NCBI RefSeq assembly: GCF_000143415.4
Contig: NW_003314270.1
Span: 742,453-806,452 of the forward strand
Direction: 5' to 3'
DNA from: Selaginella moellendorffii
Taxonomy: Eukaryota > Streptophyta > Lycopodiopsida > Selaginellales > Selaginellaceae
Length of the DNA stretch: 64,000 nt
Positions 42,059 to 54,163 of this stretch are shown here, one piece after another (the stretch's first letter is position 1; every line of letters begins with the position of its first letter). The notes under the pieces are model-generated. The model was not told the origin of the DNA and did no database searches. It saw only the letters and a list, made by a program, of their open reading frames with translations. The position numbers and the translations under genes are program-made.

Positions 42059-43406
42059 TTAGCGGCATAAAAAAGGCTCAATCCACGCTTCACGAGCAAA
42101 AATAATAGCTTCCTCTTGGTGAGCACTCTGGACCACATTTGCCTTTTCTTCGCGAATATTGAGCATGCGCGATAGAACACGTAGAGGAATGCCTCTGTAA
42201 ACCGAATTTCTCCTCGACAAGTAAGAGATCATAGGCCTAAACACACACTAAAAAAGAAAGTTAAAAAAAACTATGGAGAGTTTTGGATACCTGTGGGATG
42301 TGACGAATGTGATGTAATGGAAGCTCTCCTCGCTGGAAGGATAGAAAGCTGGAACGACAACGAGCGACCCTTGTTCCAGTTCTGCGTCGAGAACTCTCTC
42401 GCCACTGGGATCCACGACCTCGATCCTTCCTCGTCCATGAACGACGTAGAGGATCTGATGGCTACCATGGAACCAATTTGGAGCGACCATGGCTCCCTGG
42501 AAAAAACTAGTATTAACTCACAGAAGATGGAGGTCTCTACCTTACACTCCATACCAAGTCCCAAGGTTCGTAGAATAGGAAGCTTGTAGCTGCTGAGCTC
42601 TCGGATCTCTCCACCGTTTTGGACGCGAACGTCGGGATGGATCTCGATCGATCGAAAGCGTTGGTGGCATCTGGGAAAGTTATGTCCTCGTCCACTTTGA
42701 CAATGCCAACACCGCTTTGGCCCTCCAAGACGTCTCGAACGCTGCTCTTGTCCAGCTCCCAGGCCCGTGAAAGAACTCCCGAGCTGAAGCCATGGATCAG
42801 AGCTCCAAAACCAAATCCTCTCTGGCTTTGCTCGTCCGGCTTTCCTCCGGCCAGAAGGAATGGCTGCCAAGTAGAAAAAAAAAAAGCTTCTCTACAAGAA
42901 CGATGGCGGAAAAAGAGAGGTTTTTACCTTTGTGTGACGATTGTCAGCCAGATGTGCGACTCCCATGATTTCCAGCTCCTGGTCTCCGCCGTTGTACCAC
43001 CACAAAGCAACTCCTTGCGGAACTGCGACAACATCTCCTCTCTCTCCCGTGTCTTACGATCAACAAGAGAGGTGAGAATCCCAACAAGTCCACCACCTAT
43101 CGTTTGAGAACCATAGAACCAACCTTACGAAAGCTTAGCGAAGAACAAGGAGAAAGTTTGAGAACTATAGCTATACCTCAAGTGACAATGTGGAGCAGGG
43201 AAGAGTAGAGATAGAATGGAAGCAAGAGACCCCTACGCTTGAGCATCGTCCGGCCAGCCACAACTCCGAGCTCTTCGAAAACTCCGGAGACTTCCCAGAC
43301 TTCCAATTTTCCACCGTCGGATTTGAGCGCCTGCGGCCTCAAATCGCTCCATGGACGACGCGATGAGCGCGAGAAAAAATGCGAGAAATCCTCTCAGTGA
43401 TCTCAT
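42059..43406 (-). pseudogene. 11S-globulin-like bicupin, several frameshifts
   Basis: The homology is collinear with legumin-type seed storage proteins. Order on the minus strand: signal peptide MRSLRGFLAFFLALIASS; GGKLEVWEVSGVFEELGVVA, then RRGLLLPFYLYSSLLHIV; a barrel-1 segment GDVVAVPQGVALWWYNGGDQ; PFLLAGGKPDEQSQRGFGFG and WELDKSSVRDVLEGQSGVG; DVRVQNGGEIRELSSYKLPI; barrel 2, APNWFHGSHQILYVVHGRGR to LEQGSLVVVPAFYPSSEESF; and the C-terminal GIPLRVLSRMLNI region. Reading it needs three or four single-base frame changes: between signal peptide and mature start, at an extra T near 43195, in a GA run near 43045, and near 42650. Introns otherwise fit. A TATA box lies at 43475-43481. It is most likely a recently inactivated cupin gene; assembly errors are the alternative. 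Confidence 0.72.
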
Positions 43407-43474
43407 ATCTTTTGGATGATCGAGAGAGCGAAGGCTTCCTGGCTTTGGCGCTGTGATGGATCCTCGCTCCATGG

Positions 43475-43481
43475 ATTTATA
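43475..43481 (-). promoter_or_regulatory. TATA box of the cupin gene
   Basis: TATAAAT on the minus strand, about 70 bp upstream of the ATG at 43406. A near copy of its surroundings is carried by relic B at 41.4 kb. The rest of 43407-43895 is the divergent leader region shared with the coiled-coil gene. Confidence 0.45.
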
Positions 43482-43895
43482 AGCTGGGAGAATTCGTGCA
43501 TGGAGGTAGCGTGCCTGCAAAAGTTTTCACAGAAAGAGGGAAATGACACTGCTCCACTGCTCCGCCATGGCAGCTCCTGGGCGATCGTTTGCCCTAATCT
43601 CTGGGCGCTAGCCCTAAAAACCGGGGCATACTGTTCTTCTCTCCAAGATGCCCTTCACGGGCATGAGGCAGCGCGGTAGGGTTCTTACTGGACAGCGCAC
43701 TCGATCTGGAAGCTAGGGTTTCCATGACGCCTTGATCCACACGCCGCATTCTTCCTGGATCGGCGCCACTCCCAGGTTCGCAAACTTCTCTAGATCTGAG
43801 GCGTGCGCGGCCCGTGCAGTGGGAAAATCCGATCGATGACCGCTCGTGCATAGCCAGGATCGATCGATCGACTCGCCCGCCCTAAGATCTCCAGG

Positions 43896-45614
43896 ATGGA
43901 GGAGGGAAATCCTCAAGAGATCGCGGTGGCCGGCCCAAGCCGCGATCGCCCGGCGGATTTCTCCGTGCCGCGCAAGAAGCGCGCGATGAAGAGCCAGCCC
44001 CGGCAAATGCAGAGCAGCATCGACGTCCTGGCGGAGGTACTGGCGGAGCGATGCGGCGATGCCGAGGGGGCGGTGTGCGAGTCCGAGGAGATCGAGGAGG
44101 ACGATGGCTGTGGTGGCGAGGACGAAGAGGGCGGCAGCGAGGACACCAATCCCGACGATAGCATCGCCCGCGAGCGTCGGAGTAGCGGCCTGGACAAGGA
44201 TCGAGGAGGAGGAGCAAAGAAGCGGGGCATGGAGCCTTACAAGTTCACGCGCTGTAAGCTCAAGAACCGGCACTTCCTCCGCGAGGGACAGGGGCTGGCG
44301 ATGATCCGGAGCCTTGGGCTCGAGCAGTTCTTGCTCCACACCGAGGTTCCCAGATTCAACAAGAGCTACTGCACGGACTTCATCACGACTTACAGCCACC
44401 ACAAAGGTGCCGGGGTGGTGAATGGCCGGCTCATCAAGATCACTGCGCAGGCCGTGAGGAAGCTCACGGGTCTACCTCTTGGAACCCGAGGCGAGCGGGC
44501 CATCGTTCACGACGTCCGGGCGGAGGATCTTCCAGTGATGGACAGGCTCATTCCGGGGCTCAAACGGACGAGCTATGGATACGACTTGCGGTATCTGCGA
44601 TACAAGGACCAGACCGAGACGTTCGTGGCAGTGGCGAGTGCTCTGTCCGAGAAGCTGGTCTGCCGGACTTTCAAGCTGACTTACATCAAGGGGGCGATCA
44701 TCCTGGCCATGGAGACGTCGCTGCGGCTCAAGGTGCTCATGCAGTGGGCCGACTTCATGGCCGAGACGATCAAGAACGCGATCAAGCTGACGAAGCTGAG
44801 GACGAGGAACGTGAGGTTTGCGTTTGGGGAGTGGCTGACGGGGATGATCGAGAACGCTCTCGGGGAGGAGCTGGAAGGGGAGAAGGGAACCGGACTGGTG
44901 GAGAACGGGTGCAGCGACTCCCAGGGTGAGATGAAGTTCCAGGAGAAGGAGGAGCCGATGGAAAACGACGTTGCTTTGCTACTCATGGCGGCAGCTCCAG
45001 CTTTAGCCCCAGCTCCAGAGAGTGTGGTTGCGATCGAAGCTCCACAGCAGCAGCAGGAAACGCTGCCGCTCGTCGCTCTAACGCCTCACAAGATCAAGAA
45101 GCGCGTGAGAACAGCGATGCCAACCACGACGGCGTGCGGCAGCGACTCTACGAGCGAGGAAGTGAAACGTCTCCAGCAGCAGCTAGCCGACGCCGAGAGA
45201 CGCGAGCGATGGTACGTGACGATGAATCTCAGCATGGCCCGCGAGCTGGAGAGGCTGAGGCTGGAGCTGGAGTCGGTCAAAGGCGGGCAGAGCGCGGCGC
45301 TGGCCGTGAAAGACGCGGCGGAGCCGAGGGAGCCAGCGGAGGAAAGCAAGGAAATGCCACTGGCTCTCAGGAGCTCCACGCCGAGGAACGGAGAGGAGGC
45401 ACAGATCGACAGGGTCATCGAGAGCCTGGAGAAGAAGAGCGCTGTCCACGAGCAGGAGGTATCACGGCTCAAGCAGGAGCTGGAGGAGCAAAGAAAACTC
45501 ATCGAGCTGGTCAAGAGGAGCCGGGGGATTCCACTGGAGGCGATCGATCGACGCGAGCAAAAGCGATTGCGTCGCGACTTGGAGAAGGACAAAGCCAAGA
45601 CGAATCCATCCTAG
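43896..45614 (+). CDS. Coiled-coil protein of unknown, probably lineage-specific family
   Basis: Intronless, 572 residues. The N-terminal 110 residues are acidic and basic low complexity, with possible nuclear signals (VPRKKRAMK, GAKKRG). Residues about 112-300 form one compact domain: FTRCKLKNRHFLREGQGLAM, FNKSYCTDFITTYSHHKGAG, VNGRLIKITAQAVRKLTGLP, RYLRYKDQTETFVAVASALS, TYIKGAIILAMETSLRLKVL. Two coiled-coil stretches follow (about 415-470 and 495-560, KRLQQQLADAERRERWY and EVSRLKQELEEQRKLIELVK). The GRLIKITAQAVRKLTGLP segment resembles the core of putative plant transposon proteins, so a domesticated element is possible; this is inference only. Codon use is GC-rich like that of neighbouring genes. 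Confidence 0.7.
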   Translation: MEEGNPQEIAVAGPSRDRPADFSVPRKKRAMKSQPRQMQSSIDVLAEVLAERCGDAEGAVCESEEIEEDDGCGGEDEEGGSEDTNPDDSIARERRSSGLDKDRGGGAKKRGMEPYKFTRCKLKNRHFLREGQGLAMIRSLGLEQFLLHTEVPRFNKSYCTDFITTYSHHKGAGVVNGRLIKITAQAVRKLTGLPLGTRGERAIVHDVRAEDLPVMDRLIPGLKRTSYGYDLRYLRYKDQTETFVAVASALSEKLVCRTFKLTYIKGAIILAMETSLRLKVLMQWADFMAETIKNAIKLTKLRTRNVRFAFGEWLTGMIENALGEELEGEKGTGLVENGCSDSQGEMKFQEKEEPMENDVALLLMAAAPALAPAPESVVAIEAPQQQQETLPLVALTPHKIKKRVRTAMPTTTACGSDSTSEEVKRLQQQLADAERRERWYVTMNLSMARELERLRLELESVKGGQSAALAVKDAAEPREPAEESKEMPLALRSSTPRNGEEAQIDRVIESLEKKSAVHEQEVSRLKQELEEQRKLIELVKRSRGIPLEAIDRREQKRLRRDLEKDKAKTNPS

Positions 45615-45934
45615 TGTAAAAAGTAAGTTCTTTCCTTCCTTTCCATTGACACCATCTTTGCTTTTACCACTCGACACCATCTTCGTTTTTCCCATTGACA
45701 CCATCTTTGTTCTTCCAGATTAGCATTCGTGGATTAGATTGACGACCATCGGCTAACTTGCGGCGGAAAGAGGAAGAAAAAAGAAAGAAGAAAGCAAGTT
45801 GTGATAGCGAGACAAAAGGTACTATATGTTTGGTCCCATTCGGTGTGTCATATTAATACAGTGGTTGGAATTTTACAGATCAGGCAGCCAAGATCTCTAC
45901 TCTCTTTGTCTTCCTTGACGGCGAGCAATCGAAT
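45615..45934. other. Short convergent 3' flank
   Basis: 320 bp between two convergent genes. TTGACACCATCTT(T/C)G(T/C)TTTT is repeated three times in tandem at about 45646-45716. Nothing else is seen. Confidence 0.5.
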
Positions 45935-47707
45935 CTAAATCTGATATTGGTGGTGGTGGTGGTGGTGGCGGTGGAACACCGCGCCTTGGAATGACGCAGG
46001 CATTGAGCTGTGAAGGCTGTCGTCACACTTGAGCCGCACGGAAAGTTCCCCCTCGTGATCGCTGCCCGTGTGATGCTGCTCGTCGTCGTCACCGCCACCA
46101 AATTCTGGATGGTGGTGATGGTGATCCTCCTCCTCCACACGCAAGCCCGGCCGGATCCCGGCGGCGGCGGCGCCGCTGCCACCGACGAATCCCGCCGCCT
46201 GGCCTTTCTCGTGAGCCGCTTGCTGGAGTGCCTGGAGCTGCTTGAGAGTGGCGAGCGTGTCCACGTTGTACGGCGGGGCGCCGCCACCGCTGCTGCCGCT
46301 ACTCCTGGTACGGAGGAGAGGTAGAGTGGAGGAGGACCTTTGGTGGTGGTGGATTTGCATGGTGCCGCCAAAGGTGGCACCCTCGTAGGCCTGGAACGAA
46401 GCAATCGGGAATGGCTCGGGCGTGACGCCGCTCAATCGCTTGAGATAGAGACGATACTTCTACACAGGGAAGAAGACAGAGCGTTGGAAAAGAGAGAAAG
46501 AACAAACTGGTAATGCGATTACCTGGAGGTGACTGGCGACGTTCTCTCTCGTGAGCCCCTGGATGTTCATCACTTCGAGAATCCTCTTTGGCACGGCCTC
46601 TATGACAAGAAACTTAGAATGTGAGCTCTCGAGATCGAAGAAAACAAGAAGTAACTTACTTTCGATTCCTATGTGGTTGATGGCCTTGACGAACTGCTGG
46701 TGGAGGTCGAATGACCACACCACCCTCGCCTTCTTGTTGCTGGCGATGCTCCTCACGCTCTCGTCGCCGCCACCGCCGCCAAAGTCGCAGCTCGGACGCT
46801 TCTTCTTTCGCAGGAGGCGGAGGTCAACGTCGGCCTCCTCGGAGGAATCCGTGGGGGTTGACCTCATGAAGTCCTCCCACTCCTCGGGAGCTTCGTCTCG
46901 GACAGCCGAGTCCTTGGTACGCCGCCGGACGACATGCTGCCAGATGTTCCGTAGCTCCTCGATCCTCACGGGCTTCACCAGGTAATCGCAGGCTCCATAC
47001 ACGACGCCCTTCATCACCGCGTCCGTCTCGCCGCTGGCGGACATCACTGTTGCAAGGAAACAAAAGAGTGTGAGTGTGAGCGTCACCATTAGAATCTTTG
47101 TTGCTTTCTTCTCTCTTCTGTTTTGTTTCTACGGGTTTGCCGTAGCTGTCCCGGGTTTGTTTCGTCCTGGGCGAAAGCATTAAAGAGGGAGAGAAGACTT
47201 ACTGATAACGGGGATCCCCATCTCCAAGCCAATGAGCTCCAGCAGCTTGAAACCGTCCATGTCAGGCATATGAACGTCGCTGATTACTACGTCGAATGAT
47301 TCTTTCCTCTCCCGGAGGATTGTCAAGGCTGCTGTCGCACGGCTGCAAGTTGTAACTGCGAGAGAAACCACACTCCAAGTCAGAAAGAAAGAACCACGAG
47401 ACAACAGGCAAGAGGTACATCCCAGCGAACTTTTACTTGGAAAAAGATAAACTCCAAGACAGAGTATCTAGCAGCAGCCAAAACATTTTGAGAGTCAAGC
47501 AGCACACAGGAAAAAAAGCTTTTAAGAGTCAAGCAGCAAAGAGCTTCAAGAAGAACAAGCAATGACTTTCGAGTGGATTGAAAAGAATTGGAGTGAAAGC
47601 TTACCAGCATACTTGCATTCTCGCAGCATTCGCTCTAGCAGAGTGAGGCAGCAAGGATCATCGTCCACGACTAACACCTTGAGACCTGTGGGCGAGAAGT
47701 GATCCAT
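45935..47707 (-). CDS. Type-B response regulator (cytokinin-signalling GARP factor)
   Basis: Five exons (47605-47707, 47203-47355, 46660-47046, 46523-46599, 45935-46459) give 414 residues. Residues 1-125 are a receiver domain with Asp15-17 (VVDDDP), phospho-acceptor Asp61 in [11 protein letters not shown] and Lys110 in YLVKPV. A basic linker leads to the GARP/Myb-like DNA-binding domain at about 187-245 ([54 protein letters not shown]). The tail is rich in His, Gly and acidic residues with several His runs. Such factors receive phosphate from AHK-AHP relays and activate cytokinin targets in the nucleus. Start 47707 is the first ATG before the receiver. Confidence 0.95.
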
Positions 47708-48995
47708 TTAGCGCATAAAAGTTATCCTGCGAAAAGAATAAAAAATCTGGATGAAACAGTGCTTGGCAAAGGAAGGATGGAGCTCGAGCTCCACAGAAGA
47801 AGAAGAAGGAGAAGAAGAAAGTCTCTGACACACAAGAACGATCGAGCTCCAAACGAAAGAAAGAAATCTCAAGGCGCAAGGATTGAAGAGAAGAAAGAAG
47901 AAGAAACATGATCGAAATATCGCCGGGCGAGGGCTAGGGATTGCGATCGAGCTCATCCCCGATCGAAATATCGCCCCGCGAGGCTCCGGAGCATCGAGAG
48001 GAGGGATTGGAGAGCGAAGAACACAAGTACCTGGCCTGGCCGCTGGACAAACGATGCCAAGATCCTCCCGCCGACACAAATTTACGCGATCGCGAGAGGC
48101 GCGAGATCAGATATTCTCATGGAAAGTTCACACGCGCCGTGACGCTCCACTCGCGGCCTGCATTCGCCATTTGCCTGCCCGGCGCCTGCGCAGCGCGCTC
48201 GATCCGATTATCCCACTTGACGCGGAAGAACAAAAGGGAAAAAAAAATTAAACGCAAAGTCCAGTTGTCCATTTTTGTCGAATCGGCCATGGCCCATGTA
48301 CGAAGACTTCCATGCTGCCACGTGGCATATTGCTACTGGCTCGCAGCAAGAACGTTTGAACAATGCCAATTGTCAAATTGTGTGCGCCCGTGTGTCTTGG
48401 TACATCTTCTCTCTCGCTCTTCGTTGGGTGACCTAAAAATTGTATGGGCACGCGCGTAAACCAGGCTTTACCTTATCAAATTCGGGTGGAACACGCAACG
48501 CAGCAACACCGCCTCAATTTCAAAGAGATTAAACATGTAACAACACACGAGAAAGACTTTGGGCGATTGAATGCTCCAACTTGCAATGCCAGAGAGACGC
48601 GATGGAAGAAAAAAAAGAAAAAAAAAAAAAGAAAGAAAGAAAAAGAGAGGAAAGAAAAGATAATCGAAAAGACCCTTCCGGTTAGTTTGCTGGATTTCCA
48701 CTGCTACAACTGTTGGTGGTGGTGGAACCCTCTTTTTCCTCTTTTTCTTTCCTCCGCCACCTTTTTTCGCTACCCTAAGATCATTGTCAACTAACCAGAT
48801 AGATTTGCTCCCTGACGTGACATGGAGTGTTCCAAGCCACACAATGCGGGGCGCAACTTGGATGCCCAAGCAAAAAGCCTGAAAAGATCTTTGGCTCGCC
48901 AACTTTGTTTGATTGCTATTCGCGCACTAGATTTGTTTGACAATCGCTCAATCGAATATCCTCTTACCAAATGAAAAGCTATGCTTTTATTTTTT
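47708..48995. other. Upstream region of the response regulator
   Basis: 1.3 kb. A duplicated block with GATCGAAATATCGCC(C/G)(G/C)GCGAGG at about 47910 and 47961 lies in the leader region, and a long purine tract (A-rich with AAAG units) at about 48602-48665. No ORF or RNA gene is convincing. Confidence 0.4.
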
Positions 48996-50380
<1,385 letters not shown>

Positions 50381-50476
50381 TTGATGCTCAAGAACCCTAA
50401 AACCCCGACAAAAAAGTTTTAAGAACCCTAAAGTATGCCGGTATATTCACTTTTTAAAAAAGAATCCGTTGACCAT

Positions 50477-52531
50477 CTAAAGTAGCGCGTTTGATAGCAG
50501 CACATAGCCCGCGGCATTTTGGGGCTCGATTTCCAGGATTTGCTTGGCTGCATCGATCCCACGGCGTGGATCGCGCTGGAATCTATAGCCGGATAATAAA
50601 GATTCCCACGCGGCGGCGGTGCCGGCGGTGGGCATTCGTTGGATCATTTCCATCGCGGCTTTGAGCTGCCCTAATCGCCCCAGCGCCGAGACGATGCACG
50701 AATAGTGGTCTTGGGTTGGGACGATGCCATAGTCGATTTCCATGGAGGCCAAATAGGCGTAAATTTCGGCCACCTGGCCCAAATGCGCGCACGCCACGAA
50801 CACGCCCAGAAAAGTTACGTCGTTGGGGTGTACGGCATCCATGGCCATGGTCTGGAAGCTCTCAATGGCTGTAAGGCCGTACCCTAAATGGGCATACACT
50901 GTGACTAGCGCCGTACAAGAGACCACGTCTCTCTCTGGCATTGTGTCAAAGAGTTTTTTGGAAATGGGTATATGCCCGGCTTGGGCATATGCTGATACCA
51001 TTCGATTCCAGGAGACTAGATCTCGCTCTGGGAATCTTTCGAAAAGAGCTTTCGCGAGAACAAATTCAAAGTTGCCTAGAAAACCACACAAAAGAGCTGT
51101 GAAGGTTATTATGCTTTGGACGGGCATCTTAACAAAGATTCTTCTTGCGGCATCTAAATGCCCATGTTGGGTATATGCGATGATCATGGTAGTCCATGAA
51201 ATAACGTCCCACTCGGGCATTTGGTCAAATATTCGTTTCGATTCCTCCAAATTTCCGGACTTCGAGCTTGCCACAAGCATTGCATTCAAAGTTGCGAGAT
51301 TTTTCTCTCGCGATGCTTTAAACACCATAGCCGCATTTTCCAAATCACCATGGTCAGCATAAGCTTGAATCATGGTGTTCCAAGAGATTAAATTCCTCTC
51401 CGGCATTCTATCAAAAAATTCACGCGCCACCGTTGTATCACTCGCGCTCGCTTGAACGATCGCGTTCCAAGCGACCAAATCGTGGCCAGACATCGCTCTA
51501 AAGATTCCCCTAGCCTCTTCCACTCGTCCGTGCTGTCCGTACCCGTTAATCACGACCGTCCACGAGACCACATTGAGCGAAACCAACGGCCGATCCAGCA
51601 TCTCTCTCGCGAGGTCCATTTGCCCTGCTAGGGCATATGCTGTGATGAGAGAGTTCCATCCTACTGGATCTTTCTCGGGCGAACGATCGAGCAAAAGCTT
51701 TGCTCGATCGAAGCTCCCGTGCTGCGCGTAGCCTTGGATCAAGGTATTGATCGTCACTGCGTTGTGCTCTGGCATTCGATCGAAGAGATCCTGCGCCCCT
51801 TCCAGATGCCCATGAAGAACAAACGCCTGGAGCATCGCGTTCCAGGCGATGAGATCCTTCTCTTCAATCCCCAAGAACAAGCTCCAGGCCTTGCGGAGAT
51901 GCCCCAATCTGGCAATCGCGACGATCGCGCTCGTGATGAGCACGGTGTCGAGGAGTGGGATCCGGCGCAGCAGCTCCATGGCCGGATCCACGAGATCTCT
52001 CGCGAGGAAGGCCTCGATCATAGCAGCCCACGAGAAGAAATCCCGGTCGGGCATGCGATCGAAGAGATCCTTGGCTTCGATCACTCGCCCAGCGCGGGAG
52101 TAGGCCTCGATCATGGAATTCCACGACACGGTGTTGCGCTCCTCCATCCTGGCGAAGAGATCGATCGCGTCGCCCAGCTCCCCAGCCTCAGCGAGCGCCC
52201 GGAGCATCGAATTCCACGATTGAATCGTTCGGATCGTCGCGGGCATCCGCTGGAATGCCGCTCGCGCGAGATCCAGGCGCCCGTGCTGCGCGTAAGCGGC
52301 GATCATTGTGTTCCAGGAGAACACATTTGGGCGATCCAACGCCGCGAATGCGCGGGTCGCGCGATCCAAGCTCCCGCATCTGGCGAAGGCGCGGATCACC
52401 AGATTGGCGAGGAAGATGTTCCGGGAGTGCCCGCTGCTGTGGATCTCATCCTGGATCTCGCTGACCCTGGCGAGATCCCGGGATTTCTCGCAGGATCGCA
52501 GGAGGGTGGCATAGAACTGGACGTCTTCCAT
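50477..52531 (-). CDS. PPR protein, PLS class without DYW domain
   Basis: Intronless, about 684 residues from the ATG at 52531 (MEDVQFYATLLRSCEKSRDL). It is built of about 18 repeats such as NVFSWNTMIAAYAQHGRLDL and DLISWN/ISWTTMIIAYTQHGHLDA, and ends with an E-like part (GRLGQLKAAMEMIQRMPTAG, then ILEIEPQNAAGYVLLSNALL) and a stop, with no E+/DYW. It probably binds organellar RNA; editing would need a DYW partner. The open frame extends upstream to 52618, where it overlaps the end of the CDKF-like gene; an ATG at 52591 even overlaps that gene's TAA by one base. The start at 52531 is preferred by homology but not proven. Confidence 0.9.
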   Translation of the reverse strand: MEDVQFYATLLRSCEKSRDLARVSEIQDEIHSSGHSRNIFLANLVIRAFARCGSLDRATRAFAALDRPNVFSWNTMIAAYAQHGRLDLARAAFQRMPATIRTIQSWNSMLRALAEAGELGDAIDLFARMEERNTVSWNSMIEAYSRAGRVIEAKDLFDRMPDRDFFSWAAMIEAFLARDLVDPAMELLRRIPLLDTVLITSAIVAIARLGHLRKAWSLFLGIEEKDLIAWNAMLQAFVLHGHLEGAQDLFDRMPEHNAVTINTLIQGYAQHGSFDRAKLLLDRSPEKDPVGWNSLITAYALAGQMDLAREMLDRPLVSLNVVSWTVVINGYGQHGRVEEARGIFRAMSGHDLVAWNAIVQASASDTTVAREFFDRMPERNLISWNTMIQAYADHGDLENAAMVFKASREKNLATLNAMLVASSKSGNLEESKRIFDQMPEWDVISWTTMIIAYTQHGHLDAARRIFVKMPVQSIITFTALLCGFLGNFEFVLAKALFERFPERDLVSWNRMVSAYAQAGHIPISKKLFDTMPERDVVSCTALVTVYAHLGYGLTAIESFQTMAMDAVHPNDVTFLGVFVACAHLGQVAEIYAYLASMEIDYGIVPTQDHYSCIVSALGRLGQLKAAMEMIQRMPTAGTAAAWESLLSGYRFQRDPRRGIDAAKQILEIEPQNAAGYVLLSNALL

Positions 52532-52590
52532 GGCTGGATAGATAGATAAGAACTTCTTGGAAGAACTTAGATCTTCCATTAGATCTTCCA

Positions 52591-54163
52591 TTACTTGCGA
52601 CTTCCAGCATTGAGCCAAGCATCAATGGAGCTGGCGCGTCCAGAGAAGAACTCGTGAGACAACGCCTGGGACGCCGACAGCCGCGAGGCTGGATCGTAGA
52701 CCAAGAGCTTCTCGATCAAGCGCAGCGCCTCTCCGGACGCTCGCGGCAAAATCCTGGCCAGAGTCACTGGCGGGCGATCGTCGTTGAAGCAAATCTTGTC
52801 ATAGTCGGGGAGGCTGGAGATCCCGGGCCAGATCGTCTCGTTTGGGACACCGAGAACTCTCACCACCCTGCTCAGCTGATCTATGTCGGAGGCTCCCGGG
52901 AAGAGTGGCTCGCCTTGGATCAACTCGCCGAGGATGCAACCCACGGCCCAGAGATCCACCGCAAAGTTGTAGCTCGTCGAACCGTAGAGGAGCTCCGGAG
53001 CTTTGTACCACCTCGTCCCCACGCAGTCGGTCATCTCTCCGCGGAAGTCATCGTTTCCCACCTGTGAAGAACACCACCACATCTTAGAACTCTGAGAGAG
53101 AGAGAAAGAGAGAACTTAGAACTGAGAGAAGGAACTTAGAATTTAAAACCGAGAGAGAACTTAGAACTTAAAACCGAGAGAGAGAGAGAGAGAGAACTTA
53201 GAACTGAGTGAGAGAGAAAGAGAACTTAGAACTTCGGAGAGAGAGAGAGAGACTCTCTACCTTGTACCAATCGGAATCCTTGTTGGAAGTTTTCTCCCAC
53301 TCGCCATCGCTGTAGCGATCGTTCCTGTCTGATGATCTTCGAGCACCATCTTCTTCTTCCTCCGCATCGCTCACTCGAGGACTAACTTCGGTGCCGGAGT
53401 CTTCGATTTCCAGACGATCGTAGCTCTTGCTGCCTCGAATCTGTGCTGGAACCATCGTCTCCGGCTGCTGCTCTGACGATGTCGCGGCCGACTTGAGCTT
53501 GAAGCTCCCGCCCTGGAGCCATGCCTCGATCTCCTCACTGTCGAGTTTCTTGCCGCTGCCAAATCGATCGAACTCCGCTCCTCCCTTGAGCTTCTTCTTG
53601 CCGCTGGAAGAATCCTTCACCGCTTCCTCGACGTTCTCCACTGGCAGGACGAGCGCCGTGCCAAAGTCCGCCACCTTGAGCACGCCATCGCTGGAGATGA
53701 GAAGATTGGATGGCTTGAGATCCCTGTGCAAGATCCCAGCACTGTGGCACTCGGCCACGGCCTTGAGGATTTGCTCCATCCAGTTCCTGGCCTCGAATTC
53801 CTGGAAAGGGATCTCCTTGCGCTCCTCTATCACCTCCGCGAGAGAGCCCGGAAGAAATTCCAGCACCAGCAATACCCCGGGATGGAGCCAGACGTGATCC
53901 AAGAGCTGGACGACATGGCTGGAGTTTGTGAGGAGCTGGAGAGCGGCCAATTCGCGCGAGGAGCTCTTGCCGTCGTGGACTTCCTTGAGCGCGACGTGGA
54001 GGCCGTCGTCCCGGCGCTTGCCGTGGTAGACATCCGAGTAGGCGCCGGATCCAATGGGATCCAGCACCGCGTACCTGGCCAAGACCTCGCGATTCTCGTA
54101 GATGCTCCAGGAGCTCGCGAATCTGGCCGCGGCAGCGCCCTCCTCTTCCTCCTCACTCTCCAT
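52591..54163 (-). CDS. CDKF;1: CDK-activating kinase, CDKF;1 type
   Basis: Two exons (53261-54163, 52591-53061) give 457 residues. Kinase features: glycine loop GSGAYSDVYHG (38-48), Lys60 in VALKE, HRDLKPSN (146-153), DFG (166-168), then a long acidic and basic insert of about 130 residues before the activation segment, and CVGTRWYKAPELLYGSTSYN and DLWAVGCILGELIQGEPLFP. This insert between DFG and the T-loop is the hallmark of plant CDKF;1, which phosphorylates the T-loop of CDKD and other CDKs independently of cyclin. The intron (199 nt) is four times longer than most here and is filled with GA repeats. The downstream PPR gene starts within 60 bp of the stop. Confidence 0.93.
53075..53255. 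repeat. GA-rich minisatellite in the CDKF;1 intron
   Basis: Units of the form (GA)n-ACTTAGAACT, sometimes with TTAAAACC, recur about six times over nearly the whole intron. Both ends of the intron keep normal splice signals. Confidence 0.75.
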
